The notes below the pieces were generated by a model. That model did not search any database, was not told the origin of the DNA, and was given only the letters and a program-made list of their open reading frames with translations. The position numbers and the translations under genes were made by a program. Shown in pieces: positions 9,101 to 16,287 of a stretch of DNA of 64,000 nt. The stretch's first letter is position 1. Each line of letters starts with the position of its first letter. Where the stretch lies: contig JBMNFR010000016.1 in the NCBI GenBank assembly GCA_050949415.1, positions 186,001-250,000 of the forward strand. The letters run 5' to 3'. This DNA comes from JAAZKI01 sp012799905 (lineage in GTDB: Bacteria > Verrucomicrobiota > Lentisphaeria > Oligosphaerales > Oligosphaeraceae).

Positions 9101-10245
9101 TCGGGATTGACCCAGGTCATGCTTCTGCGATTGAAAAGCAGGGGCACTGTATGCCGAGAGGTGTGCTTTTCCCGGGCGGACGGTTCGGCCGGCTCGGGGG
9201 CGACAGCGTCTTTGGACGACGCAGACCGGCCGTTGGCAGCAGGCTTGTTGACTTGCGTGCGGTACGTGTGCCAATAGGGGAAAACCCAGGTCGTGCGGCG
9301 GGCCTCCGAGAGGGCGAAGTCAGCCGCGTAGGTCGTCTTACCCTTGTCATAGTACAAGGGAAAAAGAAGCCGGAAATGCTCCTGATGGCGGAGCTTGCCG
9401 ACCATTTCGGTGTAGTCCTGGCCAGGCGCCGGCGGCAAGGGCAGCTGCTGGCGGAGGCGGGTCGACTGCCAGTAAGGAAAGAGATACAGCGAGGTCTGGT
9501 GGTTGGTGAGCAAATCATCGGCCTTCTTCTTGTCCCAGCGCAGGAAATCGTTCGAGGACCAGTGGGCAAGAGGAAAGACGCCAAAGGAGGCCCGGTCGCG
9601 GCGTAGCTTCTGTTCTTGGTGAGCATACCGGCTCCAGTATGCCAAGGTCATATTGCCGCGCCGGTCCCGGAAAACGTACTCAGGACGGTCAGAGATGTTT
9701 TCATCCTTGCGATAGAGGCTGTACAACGGAAACAGCCCGTGCGAGGACGACTTGGTGTTGCTATAATGTGACCATTTAGCCCACCAAAGCGGGAAGAGGT
9801 AATGGGAATGATGCTGTTTGGACCAGGAGTTGTGGTTGAGAATGGCGAGATTGAGCGTCCGGTAGTCATCATTGCGGTAGTAAATCCAGAATGGGAACAC
9901 GCTGTTGTGGTTGCGATAGTCGCCGTCGCTGCCGCTCCAGAGGAAGGGGAAGAGCCAGGCGTCATGGCCGTTGCCGAGGCGGAGCGCGGTGATTGGCCAA
10001 AGAAAGTAGACCTGCCAGGGATAGTGGTCGGGAAATTCGCGCTGGAAGCTGAGAATCCGGTGCACTGTGCGCTGCTCGTCAGCGTCGCGGGAGTACAGCG
10101 GCCAGAATACTTCCAGTTGGTTGTGATGCGCGACCGGGTCGGTCTTGGCATAGAAAAATGGCCAGAGTCGAACGTCGGCGGCGGCGGACAAGGCGAACAG
10201 CAGCGCCAGGACAGACAAGGCGCGTCGGAACATAGATGACGGCAT
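6187..10245 (-). CDS. Exported 1352-residue protein with ~20 'LFPFW' repeats, TPR-like and C-terminal beta domains
   Basis: I do not recognise a named family. A signal peptide (RRALSVLALLFALSAAA, cut after residue ~23) shows export. Residues ~25-830 carry about 20 spaced copies of an aromatic motif of the form [WFLV][FL]P[FLY][WYL], for example LWPFFY, VFPFWIYY, YLFPLWWAK, YLFPYWQS, WVFPYWHT, FFFPFW and HLFPFWSH, each followed by polar, Ser/Thr/Arg/His-rich segments of 20-50 residues. Such alternation suggests beta-strands of a membrane barrel or a repetitive solenoid; this is inference. Residues ~850-1190 are helical and TPR-like (HLEYALNYLEARRFDRAAIE). The last ~100 residues (LNGRIVFGPKRD...LAGPNHFKILAKDD...GFYARL) resemble the small beta-sandwich often attached to planctomycete and verrucomicrobial exported proteins. 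The ATG at 10245 has GAGGT nine bases upstream. Confidence 0.85.
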   Translation of the reverse strand: MPSSMFRRALSVLALLFALSAAADVRLWPFFYAKTDPVAHHNQLEVFWPLYSRDADEQRTVHRILSFQREFPDHYPWQVYFLWPITALRLGNGHDAWLFPFLWSGSDGDYRNHNSVFPFWIYYRNDDYRTLNLAILNHNSWSKQHHSHYLFPLWWAKWSHYSNTKSSSHGLFPLYSLYRKDENISDRPEYVFRDRRGNMTLAYWSRYAHQEQKLRRDRASFGVFPLAHWSSNDFLRWDKKKADDLLTNHQTSLYLFPYWQSTRLRQQLPLPPAPGQDYTEMVGKLRHQEHFRLLFPLYYDKGKTTYAADFALSEARRTTWVFPYWHTYRTQVNKPAANGRSASSKDAVAPEPAEPSAREKHTSRHTVPLLFNRRSMTWVNPDDATPLIAADNTFYLFPYYRSTYHSANAESANNFFLLGGWGHSTQTKPTANKHYAYLLPFLFYKHQAEPAPPENPAEDWADTKLWILPYWRRRGHTGNQERRTDFLVPLYLRSYEAHTEDRTWWTVLAGVGETQAPAYLKRKSDPNDGAPFHWHSHNASSRFFFPFWRQSNTSETRSWNIFPLLWHRHTIDDQSTTTTRNNYPLLLSGSHQTVTEKGEETTGHSYLLGLGGWRRSRENVPADPQTTSLRHHLFPFWSHRQSSKNVKTSMLLPPFSYRVVNHTPAPESCLAQTRSLAIPHAWLPIYKSQRTTNNDKTTNNSKSWLFPFYVHETDREDDFARFSVLWWLYQRERSHGETRAWGLGGGLANYYEKDANGFVERSFLYRLYHREERSWFEELEVMPFYHRSRQEDNSGGWSVFGGMFGSRQDGRVKTTRIFFIPFRTTVASTQPFDADASAKRHLEYALNYLEARRFDRAAIEFIFAEGSYETNAVILEQAGDAFAQADADHFQEFFRRDLPSSLAKVSNRAQRYRQDASGRQLRQRAIELYRQAIANGGNQDDLELKIAVCLAPSDLGGAKAILEERFKRSGDFHHGLDCLRLRRWRHDEPSPPEVIAELRQRYPEYALVHYLQAMHDLNQKQVNDISTHDYIRQWRWRNVTHEEHEKLIAALGEAMAVLKQTIALPPVDYPPARLVQLPQPLLPLLRAEYDVYPTTSDGLPMPATVRGLAATEMLEIMTQQYRAILDKKPQTPEDDAEKRRLLAEMMTYLPLLQDIRGGIIHDVCRLHRDYYRDPERLLNELLKVQEQIPAPAPGIPSALAKNCADMICSLRRQLSYLTRWDVQLVSGQPSSLGIGSFATKDCGNGYVDLDFFFGCVDNCSVEATTVVIAERAQEAVLLLGFDRELTVELNGRIVFGPKRDHIARRDEHQTPIQLLAGPNHFKILAKDDKLSFGFYARLTSPEGEPLFFPAKP

Positions 10246-10665
10246 AATTGTCTAACCTCTTAGTTAAATAGAGATAAGCAGCAGTACGCGGGCGAGCAGA
10301 CGTCACCGGAAATCCGGTCTGGTGATGGCGACAGGCGCAAGAATGCCCTGGCAGCGGATAATATCTACGCCCAAATTTGGAAATGCAAATCGAACGCCGA
10401 CGCTTGTGCGGCCCAGCTACGCCGGCAGCCAAGACGCGATGCCGGCAACGGCGACCAGCGTTGTCGAAGAGAATCGGCAAAAGAAATCTAAATAAAAAAT
10501 GAAAAAGTTGTTTTTTACAAACAAAAAATAAAAAAAATTGTTGTATGTACTTGAAAGGGAGATGAATCGCAGTAAATTATAAGAAGTAACGAAGATTCTG
10601 CCTGATGAAACTATTTGGTTTACTGAGTTACATAGGTTGGATTGCGAGTTTTCTCCCTAGTTGAT

Positions 10666-10700
10666 GTAAGCATGCTGCAAGTGTGCTTACGCTTTTTTTT
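10666..10700 (+). terminator. Intrinsic terminator in the leader of the PEP-CTERM gene
   Basis: GTAAGCATGC and GTGTGCTTAC form a 10-bp stem (two G-U pairs) with loop TGCAA, followed by GC and eight T (10693-10700). It lies only 38 bases before the start codon at 10739, so it either ends a short upstream transcript or acts as an attenuator. The rest of 10246-10665 is AT-rich near 10490-10560 and shows no gene. Confidence 0.65.
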
Positions 10701-10738
10701 AATCATTCGCGTTTTTTTATCACAAGGACAAGCAGCTC

Positions 10739-11344
10739 ATGAAAGAACATCGTCACCTCAAAGCAAGTATTTTTGCGTTGGCATTGTTAGTGGGAGCTGT
10801 CCAATTGCTGGCAGTTTACCAGTATGATTCTAATGGTTCCGGCGCAATTGTCCACAATCCCGGCGGTTGGTTTGACATCATGCAGGATTCGATAATGACT
10901 ATAAGGTATTATTCGCCCAAGTCGAAATACGGCCAGGATGTCCAATTCAGCTATTTCACCTTTGATGAGACCGGCATCCTGAACCAGGGCGAACTCGAAA
11001 TAAAGGCAAACACCACGGTGTCGCTCGGTGAGTTTGCCACTGGCGACCAGGTGGGTTTCTGGCTTTCCTCAGCCAAGCCCCCTGACCAGATTCTGTACAG
11101 CGTCAAAGAAATGAATGACGACGGGAAGAACTATTTTTTCTCCGGCACGAGCAATAAAGGAGAGACGTACTGGACGTTTGGCGATAAAAAGTGGGGAAAT
11201 GGCGACGTGATTGCGTTTATCAACGGCGGCCAGCCCTCTGGCTCGTCCACCGTGGGACAGCCCTTGCCCGGCGTCTTTGCCAGCCTGCTCCTGGGAGGAA
11301 GCGCTGTATGTGGACTGCGTCGGAAAAAGGCCAAAGCAGCCTGA
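10739..11344 (+). CDS. Exported PEP-CTERM (PLPG-type) sorting-signal protein
   Basis: This 201-residue protein has an N-terminal signal peptide (SIFALALLVGAVQLLA) and a C-terminal tripartite sorting signal: PLPG, a hydrophobic stretch VFASLLLGGSAVCGL and a basic tail RRKKAKAA. That arrangement is the substrate mark of exosortase/PEP-CTERM systems, which place proteins in the envelope or extracellular matrix; the PLPG variant replaces the usual PEP. The mature part is rich in polar and aromatic residues and probably beta-structured (YYSPKSKYGQDVQFSYFTF). No exosortase is in the window. A ribosome site AAGGA lies about 10 bases before the ATG. A terminator-like hairpin precedes it and another follows it, so it appears to be its own transcription unit, divergent from the 1352-residue gene. 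Confidence 0.78.
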   Translation: MKEHRHLKASIFALALLVGAVQLLAVYQYDSNGSGAIVHNPGGWFDIMQDSIMTIRYYSPKSKYGQDVQFSYFTFDETGILNQGELEIKANTTVSLGEFATGDQVGFWLSSAKPPDQILYSVKEMNDDGKNYFFSGTSNKGETYWTFGDKKWGNGDVIAFINGGQPSGSSTVGQPLPGVFASLLLGGSAVCGLRRKKAKAA

Positions 11345-11380
11345 AACTTGCGCTGGCAATTGTAGATTGAGAAAATCCAA

Positions 11381-11414
11381 ACGGGCGACTGCCTCAGCAG
11401 TCGCCCGTTTTTTT
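11381..11414 (+). terminator. Intrinsic terminator after the PEP-CTERM gene
   Basis: An 11-bp perfect stem ACGGGCGACTG / CAGTCGCCCGT with loop CCTCAG is followed by seven T (11408-11414). On the - strand the same stem is followed by TTTGGATTTT, so it may also serve the convergent dipeptidase gene. Confidence 0.9.
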
Positions 11415-11467
11415 GCATCTGCAGCACGCTTGGCAGTCCGGAGTTTTTCGTCTTCCGGAGCAGTGGC

Positions 11468-12664
11468 TTAGGCCAGGGTTGCTTGGGTGACGCGGAGGAC
11501 ATTGCCGCCGATGATTTTGCGGATGTCATCGTCGCGATGGCCGCGTTGCACCAGGCCGACGGTGAACAGCGGCCAGTTGGTCCAGGCGACCGAGGCTGCC
11601 ATTTCCTCGGTGGTCGGGAAGGGGTCCTGGGCCGGGGGCCAATACTGCTCCAGGATCGCCCGCGACTTCGGCATCCGGGTAGTCGCCTTGGACTCGCCGC
11701 AGAGATGACCGCAATCAGTGCCGATGGCGACATGGTCGTAGCCATAGTTTTCCGCCAGGTGGTCAATGTGATCCAGGAAAGAGTCGATTTTGCCGGTGCC
11801 GCGGAAAAAAGCGCTGATTGCGCAGACGCCGACATAGCCGCCGCTTTTGACGATGGCCCGGATGACATCCGGCTTTTTAGCCCGGAAGTGAGTGCTGAGG
11901 GCGCCGGCGACGCTGTGACTGGCGACAACCGGCTTGCTTGAACATTCGGCTGCTTCCAGGCTGGTGCGCTGGCCGCTGTGGGCGACATCAGGGATGATGC
12001 CGACGCGGTTCATTTCCGCGATGACGCGCCGTCCCAGATCGCTGAGGCCGGCGTCAGCGCTTTCCGCACAGCCGTCGCCCAGGAGATTGCGGCGGTTGTA
12101 GGTCAAATGCATCATGCGGACGCCGAGTTAGCGGAACACGGTGAGAAAATACAGCGTTTCTTCAACAGAGTACTGGTCTCCGGGCAGAGGGACGCCATTG
12201 GTGCATAGATAGAGGCAGCGGCGACCGGCCTGGCGAGCGGCAACGACTTGATCCGGGAAGGCGACGCGCTGATACAGTTCCGGATAGCGGTCAGGGAGCC
12301 AGGTGAATCGCGATAGACGCTTGATTAGCTGGGGAATGGCATTGCCTTCGACGCCGGCGTTCTGGAAGACGCAATCAACCCCGGACGCTTGCCAGGCCGC
12401 CTGGTATTCAGTGCGCATGTCCGGGTCTTCCAGGAAGTCGACTTGGCGGTACTGCTCAAGCAAGTTGGTGCGTTCGTCGCAGTCGAGGCATTCCTGGGCC
12501 AGGGTGGCGGCATATTCGGCAGGGATGGCGCCGGAAGGGGCAAATGAATAGGCATCCCAGACAAGGGCGTTGCGGTGCAGTTCCAGGCCATGCTCAAGGT
12601 CGCGCTTGGACGGTTTAAGCACAGCCAGCGCGATGTCGCGGCAGAGGTCGATTTTCGAGATCAT
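11468..12664 (-). pseudogene. Membrane dipeptidase (peptidase M19) interrupted by an in-frame stop
   Basis: Two frames in the same register, 12664-12128 and 12115-11468, together make one ~398-residue M19 (renal) dipeptidase, an enzyme that splits dipeptides or D-amino-acid amides. They are separated only by one TAA (12128-12130): the sequence reads LYFLTVFR, stop, LGVRMMHLTYNRRNLLGDG, the last part being a strongly conserved M19 block. Later zinc ligands are visible in IIPDVAHSG and VVASHSVAG, and an EG pair in NAGVEGNAI. The first metal site, normally H-x-D, reads WDAYSF, so the protein was divergent even before the stop. It may be a recent nonsense mutation, a sequencing error, or translated by readthrough. 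Start 12664 is the first ATG of the frame. Confidence 0.85.
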
Positions 12665-12867
12665 GCAGCCGATTCCGTATTGATCTTTAAACTTTTTTGC
12701 GTTGAAGTGATAATGGATTGTGGGCGCTGGTTTACGCTGCGACGTATGACGCGTAGATACCTCTGCCGGCTTTAGATTAAGCGTCAGTTGTCTTTCCTAG
12801 TTTCTATGCGCCTTCCAGCAAGGCAGCGGCTCCGTCAGCTCTAAGCTGGCTGCTGTCGTGCGGCTGC

Positions 12868-13599
12868 TCACTTATTCCAATATAGGAAGGCCTCGTCAAC
12901 GATGTGATAAGCCCAGGTAGTAGTATTGTGGGGCGCTGGCCAGCCGCCGCCGATGGGCGCGGTGGTGCCTTTCCACCATTGGGCATGGCCGTCAGCATGC
13001 ACGGCGTTAGCGCCGTTGTTGTGACCAATCCACATACCGTAGTATTCGCCGGCGAGAATGTACGGAGTGCCGCCGCCTGCGCTTTTTTCGGACAGGAGAA
13101 CACAGCCGGTGGGACGGGTGATAGACTGGGCGACGCGCGGATGCCAGAATAACGTCTCCGGATAAACCACGGAACCACTGTAGCGGGCGCCGCCGGGCAT
13201 GCCGTAGTTGACCATGTAGAAATTGTTGAGATTGGAGGGGCATTTGTAGGGCTTGATGTCGCCGACATACGGATAAATCGCATTGGGCCAGCCAGGGAAC
13301 CAGGTGTCTGCATCGGTTGTGGATTTGAGAAAATCGGGGATTTCCGGAATAGGCGCGACGTTGGTAGGCATCTTCATGGTGTTATAGTCGCAGCTCGGAA
13401 AGTACTCTTCGTTGTCATGCGAGTACATAATTTGCCCCAGGCCAAGCTGTTTGAGATTGCTGGTACAGGAGATCGTCCTGGCTTTTTCGCGCGCCTTGCT
13501 CAACGCCGGCAGCAGCATGGCAGCCAGAATCGCAATGATGGCAATGACGACCAAAAGCTCAATCAGCGTGAAGAAACGGCGGAAATGCGACGTGTACAT
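12868..13599 (-). CDS. Pilin-like protein with type II/IV prepilin leader
   Basis: This 243-residue protein starts with a short basic leader, then FTLIELLVVIAIIAILAAM, the class III prepilin methylation and cleavage motif with Glu5, and continues LLPALSKAREKARTISCTSNLKQL. This is the PulG-like/DUF1559-type architecture that Lentisphaerota and planctomycetes carry in many copies; the globular part contains HADGHAQWWKG, the H-x-DGH-type C-terminal block of these proteins. It would be processed by a prepilin peptidase and sit in the inner membrane or a pseudopilus. Its partner machinery is not in the window. A GGGAG ribosome site precedes the ATG. It stands alone between the dipeptidase pseudogene and a repeat-rich gap. 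Confidence 0.88.
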   Translation of the reverse strand: MYTSHFRRFFTLIELLVVIAIIAILAAMLLPALSKAREKARTISCTSNLKQLGLGQIMYSHDNEEYFPSCDYNTMKMPTNVAPIPEIPDFLKSTTDADTWFPGWPNAIYPYVGDIKPYKCPSNLNNFYMVNYGMPGGARYSGSVVYPETLFWHPRVAQSITRPTGCVLLSEKSAGGGTPYILAGEYYGMWIGHNNGANAVHADGHAQWWKGTTAPIGGGWPAPHNTTTWAYHIVDEAFLYWNK

Positions 13600-13834
13600 G
13601 ATTGTTCTCCCTATAATTTTGATGTGTGAAAAAATATAAAAACTGCTTGGCTGCGACAGGGGTGCTCCGTATACTGCTCAAGACATGCACGCCCCTTATA
13701 TGATTGGACTCACGATCATTAAAGATATTATACATCTTATTGGTGTTATTTTCAATCGAAAAATACGTTTTCGACGCAAAGCAGCCGGGAAACTCTCTTT
13801 ATTGCGTCATGCCGTTACATCGGCGACCTAATGG

Positions 13835-13937
13835 GTCAGTCTTCTGTAGCACCTCTACAAGGCACCAGTTTTGAGGTATGCCCCCCCAGGCTAAAGCCAG
13901 GGGTTAAGCATGGCTAGGCACCTACGGCGCAAAAAGA
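13835..13937. repeat. Double-hairpin dispersed element, copy 1
   Basis: GGCACCAGTTTTGAGGTATG is followed by CCCCAGGCTAAAGCCAGGGG (hairpin), GTTAAGCATGG, CCTACGGCGC (second small hairpin) and AAAAAGAT. Related copies lie at 32444-32537, 34035-34115 and 38666-38728. The upstream part 13600-13834 carries only the probable promoter of the pilin gene and no other feature. Confidence 0.8.
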
Positions 13938-14090
13938 TGTGGACGCTGTGGACATGGCGGACAACGTAGTCCAAGCTCACTCTCGCCCCTCGCCCCTCGC
14001 CGCTCGCCCCTCGCCCCTCGCCGCTCGCCCCTCGCCCCTTTCCTGAGACCGCTGCACGTCGGATTTCCGAATATCAATGAGTGACCGATT
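13938..14090 (+). repeat. Composite intergenic element, copy B
   Basis: It opens with GTGGACGCTGTGGACATGGC and GTAGTCCAAGCTCACTCT, has a core of about nine CGCCCCT/CGCCGCT heptamers (the complement of GGGGCGA), then CCTGAGACCGCTGCACG, TCCGAATATCAAT and an imperfect form of the palindrome (GAGTGACCGATT). It lies upstream of the GH109-like gene. Confidence 0.8.
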
Positions 14091-14224
14091 ATTCGGCGAC
14101 TCCTGGAATGTATCATAATGGCAGGTGACGTCGAGGAAAGGCGGCATATATTAGGAGTTTTAGCGGGCGGCTTTCAAGGCGTCGCCGGGGATTCAGGAAC
14201 ATGTCATCAAGAAGGTGTTACGGC

Positions 14225-15463
14225 ATGAAGGACAGTATCAAAGTAGTGTTTATCGGTCTTGGCGGTCGTGGTCGCAATATGATGAGCATCATGTTACGGA
14301 TGCCGGATGTGGAGATCGTCGGCGTCTGTGATCTACGACCTGAGATGTTGGCCAAGGGCGTGGCGTTAGTCAAAGAGCGGCGCGGCATTGAGCCGATGGC
14401 GACTGCGGACTACCAGGAACTGCTGCGGCGAGACGAGGTCGACGCGGTCATGGTGACGACTGGGTGGAATGAGCATCTTGAGCTCTGCGCCGAAGCGATG
14501 CTGGCCGGCAAATACGTCGCCACCGAGGTCGGCGGCGCCAATTCGCTTGAGCAATGCTGGGAAATCGTCCGGGCCAGCGAGCGTTCGAAGATGCCTTGCA
14601 TGATGCTGGAAAACTGCTGCTATGGCCGCAAGGAGATGATGGTTCTGAATATGGTTCGCCAGGGGTTATTCGGGGAACTCATCCACGCCGAAGGCGGCTA
14701 TCTCCATGATTTGCGGAAGGAAATCGCCATGGGCTATGAGCGCGGGCATTTCCGGCATGCCCAGAATCAGCACCGCAACGGCGATGTCTATCCCACCCAT
14801 GCCTTGGGGCCGATTGCCAAATGCCTGGACATCAATCGCGGCAACCGAATGATGACCCTGACCTCGGTTTCCTCCAAGGGCCGTGGACTTACTACCTGGC
14901 TGCACGAACAATACGGCGCTGACCATGAGAAGGCCAATTATCCCTTTGCCATGGGCGACGTCACCACGACGATTATCAAATGCGCACACGGCGAAACCAT
15001 CATGCTCACCCACAGCACGACCTTGCCCAGGCCCTATAGCCGCCGAACCGTCATCCAGGGAACCAAGGGCATCTGGATGGAAGACAAAAAAGGCTTCTAT
15101 TTCGAAGGCATCAGCGAAAAGGAAGAGCAGTGGGACAGCATGGACAAATATTATCCAGAGTATGAACACCCGCTCTGGAAAAGCTACCAGGATGGCGGCA
15201 AGCTGACGGAAACGATCGAAGGCCACGGCGGCATGGACTACCTGGTGCAGCGAGCCTTTGTGGAGGCGGTCAAAAACGGCGCGCCGACGCCAATTGACGT
15301 CTATGACACAGCGGCATGGGCGGCCATCACCTGCCTCAGTGAGGACTCAGTCGCAATGGGCGGACAGCCGGTGCCCATCCCGGATTTCACCAACGGCAAG
15401 TGGATGAACCGACGTGACTTCGCCGAAGGGCCGTATAACCTGGACCGCATACCGGAAAAATAG
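14225..15463 (+). CDS. Gfo/Idh/MocA-family oxidoreductase, GH109-like
   Basis: NAD(P)-dependent fold: the N-terminal Rossmann motif reads VFIGLGGRGRNMM. The protein (412 residues) shows blocks I associate with the GH109 group, which use NAD in a redox mechanism to hydrolyse alpha-N-acetylgalactosaminides: ENCCYGRKEMMVLNMVRQG, GELIHAEGGYLHDLR and VYPTHALGPIAKCLDINRG. Typical GH109 proteins carry a Tat signal; here there is none, so the enzyme should act in the cytoplasm. Substrate is therefore uncertain (glycosidase or sugar dehydrogenase). The ATG at 14225 is preferred over 14201 because AGAAGGTG lies 8-10 bases before it and the GLGGRGR motif then has the usual spacing. It is monocistronic, between a repeat cluster and a non-coding stretch. 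Confidence 0.82.
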   Translation: MKDSIKVVFIGLGGRGRNMMSIMLRMPDVEIVGVCDLRPEMLAKGVALVKERRGIEPMATADYQELLRRDEVDAVMVTTGWNEHLELCAEAMLAGKYVATEVGGANSLEQCWEIVRASERSKMPCMMLENCCYGRKEMMVLNMVRQGLFGELIHAEGGYLHDLRKEIAMGYERGHFRHAQNQHRNGDVYPTHALGPIAKCLDINRGNRMMTLTSVSSKGRGLTTWLHEQYGADHEKANYPFAMGDVTTTIIKCAHGETIMLTHSTTLPRPYSRRTVIQGTKGIWMEDKKGFYFEGISEKEEQWDSMDKYYPEYEHPLWKSYQDGGKLTETIEGHGGMDYLVQRAFVEAVKNGAPTPIDVYDTAAWAAITCLSEDSVAMGGQPVPIPDFTNGKWMNRRDFAEGPYNLDRIPEK

Positions 15464-15679
15464 TCCCGGAGCAATGTCGAGCGATAGGTGACAGTGCAAG
15501 CCTGTTCGGACGGCGCTGCCTCAGAATGGCTCAGAATGGCTCAAAATTGACAAAAGTGGACAATCTTAACACAATTCTAACAAAAGAAGTGGCTTTTCCA
15601 GTCGTCAAAACAAAAAACTAATATATATTTAACATAATTCTAACTTTTAGATGAGTTGTTATGACGCTCTGGACGTGAT

Positions 15680-16057
15680 GTGAAACAGCCAGGCTTCGAA
15701 TATTTTTTACCATTTCCGAGTTTTTCTGGAACAGCGTTGGCTGTTTCCAGTCTTGTCGGCATCTGCGCTTGGTGGCTTTGCTTCGGTGGCGAGGCTTTGC
15801 CATCATGGTCGGTCGATCGCTTCGGCGACAGCGTTAACATGACGTCACCCTGGTCGTCGGAAGCCGAGGCGATGCGGCCGCCCCCAGACATCGTTGACTG
15901 CGGTGCACTGTCGCTGCAAAGCGTGCACAATTGGTCTGAGCTGGTCAAGTTGGCCTGTCTTTCCTGGCTGCCTTCGGTTTCTGGCTTAGTGCTTCTGTCT
16001 GTCGGCGTTTCTCCCCGGGTTGAAGGCACCAAAAATAATCCTGAGTTGGGCGGCTAG
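15680..16057 (+). CDS. Small hypothetical protein (doubtful)
   Basis: A 125-residue open frame with one central hydrophobic segment near the start (ALAVSSLVGICAWWLCF) and a second near the end (ACLSWLPSVSGLVLLSVGV). No family is recognised and the opposite strand is open over the same stretch. In favour: a strong terminator begins 12 bases after the stop, and a promoter-like TTGACA (15547) with CACAAT 17 bases on lies upstream. It could equally be a non-coding transcript. Confidence 0.3.
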   Translation: MKQPGFEYFLPFPSFSGTALAVSSLVGICAWWLCFGGEALPSWSVDRFGDSVNMTSPWSSEAEAMRPPPDIVDCGALSLQSVHNWSELVKLACLSWLPSVSGLVLLSVGVSPRVEGTKNNPELGG

Positions 16058-16068
16058 CTGCTGATTCG

Positions 16069-16119
16069 AGCCGGCCCGTGACATGTAATTGACATGTCGC
16101 GGGTCGGCTTTTGCTTTTT
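16069..16119 (+). terminator. Intrinsic terminator
   Basis: An 18-bp stem AGCCGGCCCGTGACATGT / ACATGTCGCGGGTCGGCT (two non-Watson-Crick positions) with loop AATTG is followed by TTTGCTTTTT. It ends whatever is transcribed from 15.55-16.06 kb. Confidence 0.8.
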
Positions 16120-16287
16120 AGCCTTAGGCTGATCTTTGCCAGCTTTGATTGCTGGAAAAATCGAGTCAGGGTTGGACCAGTAGTTGGGTAGCCATTGATT
16201 AGAAGTAAATTTTAGCCTGGCAGGTGTCTTCCGCAATCGCGGGTTAGCTGACTGCCGTAGAGGAGAGTTGTTCAAGGAGAACGTGTT

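Noticed and set aside
15640..16032. - strand 130-residue open frame overlapping the doubtful + strand frame
   Set aside because: Ser/Thr/Pro/Lys-rich composition typical of shadow translation, no ribosome site, and the terminator nearby fits the + strand.
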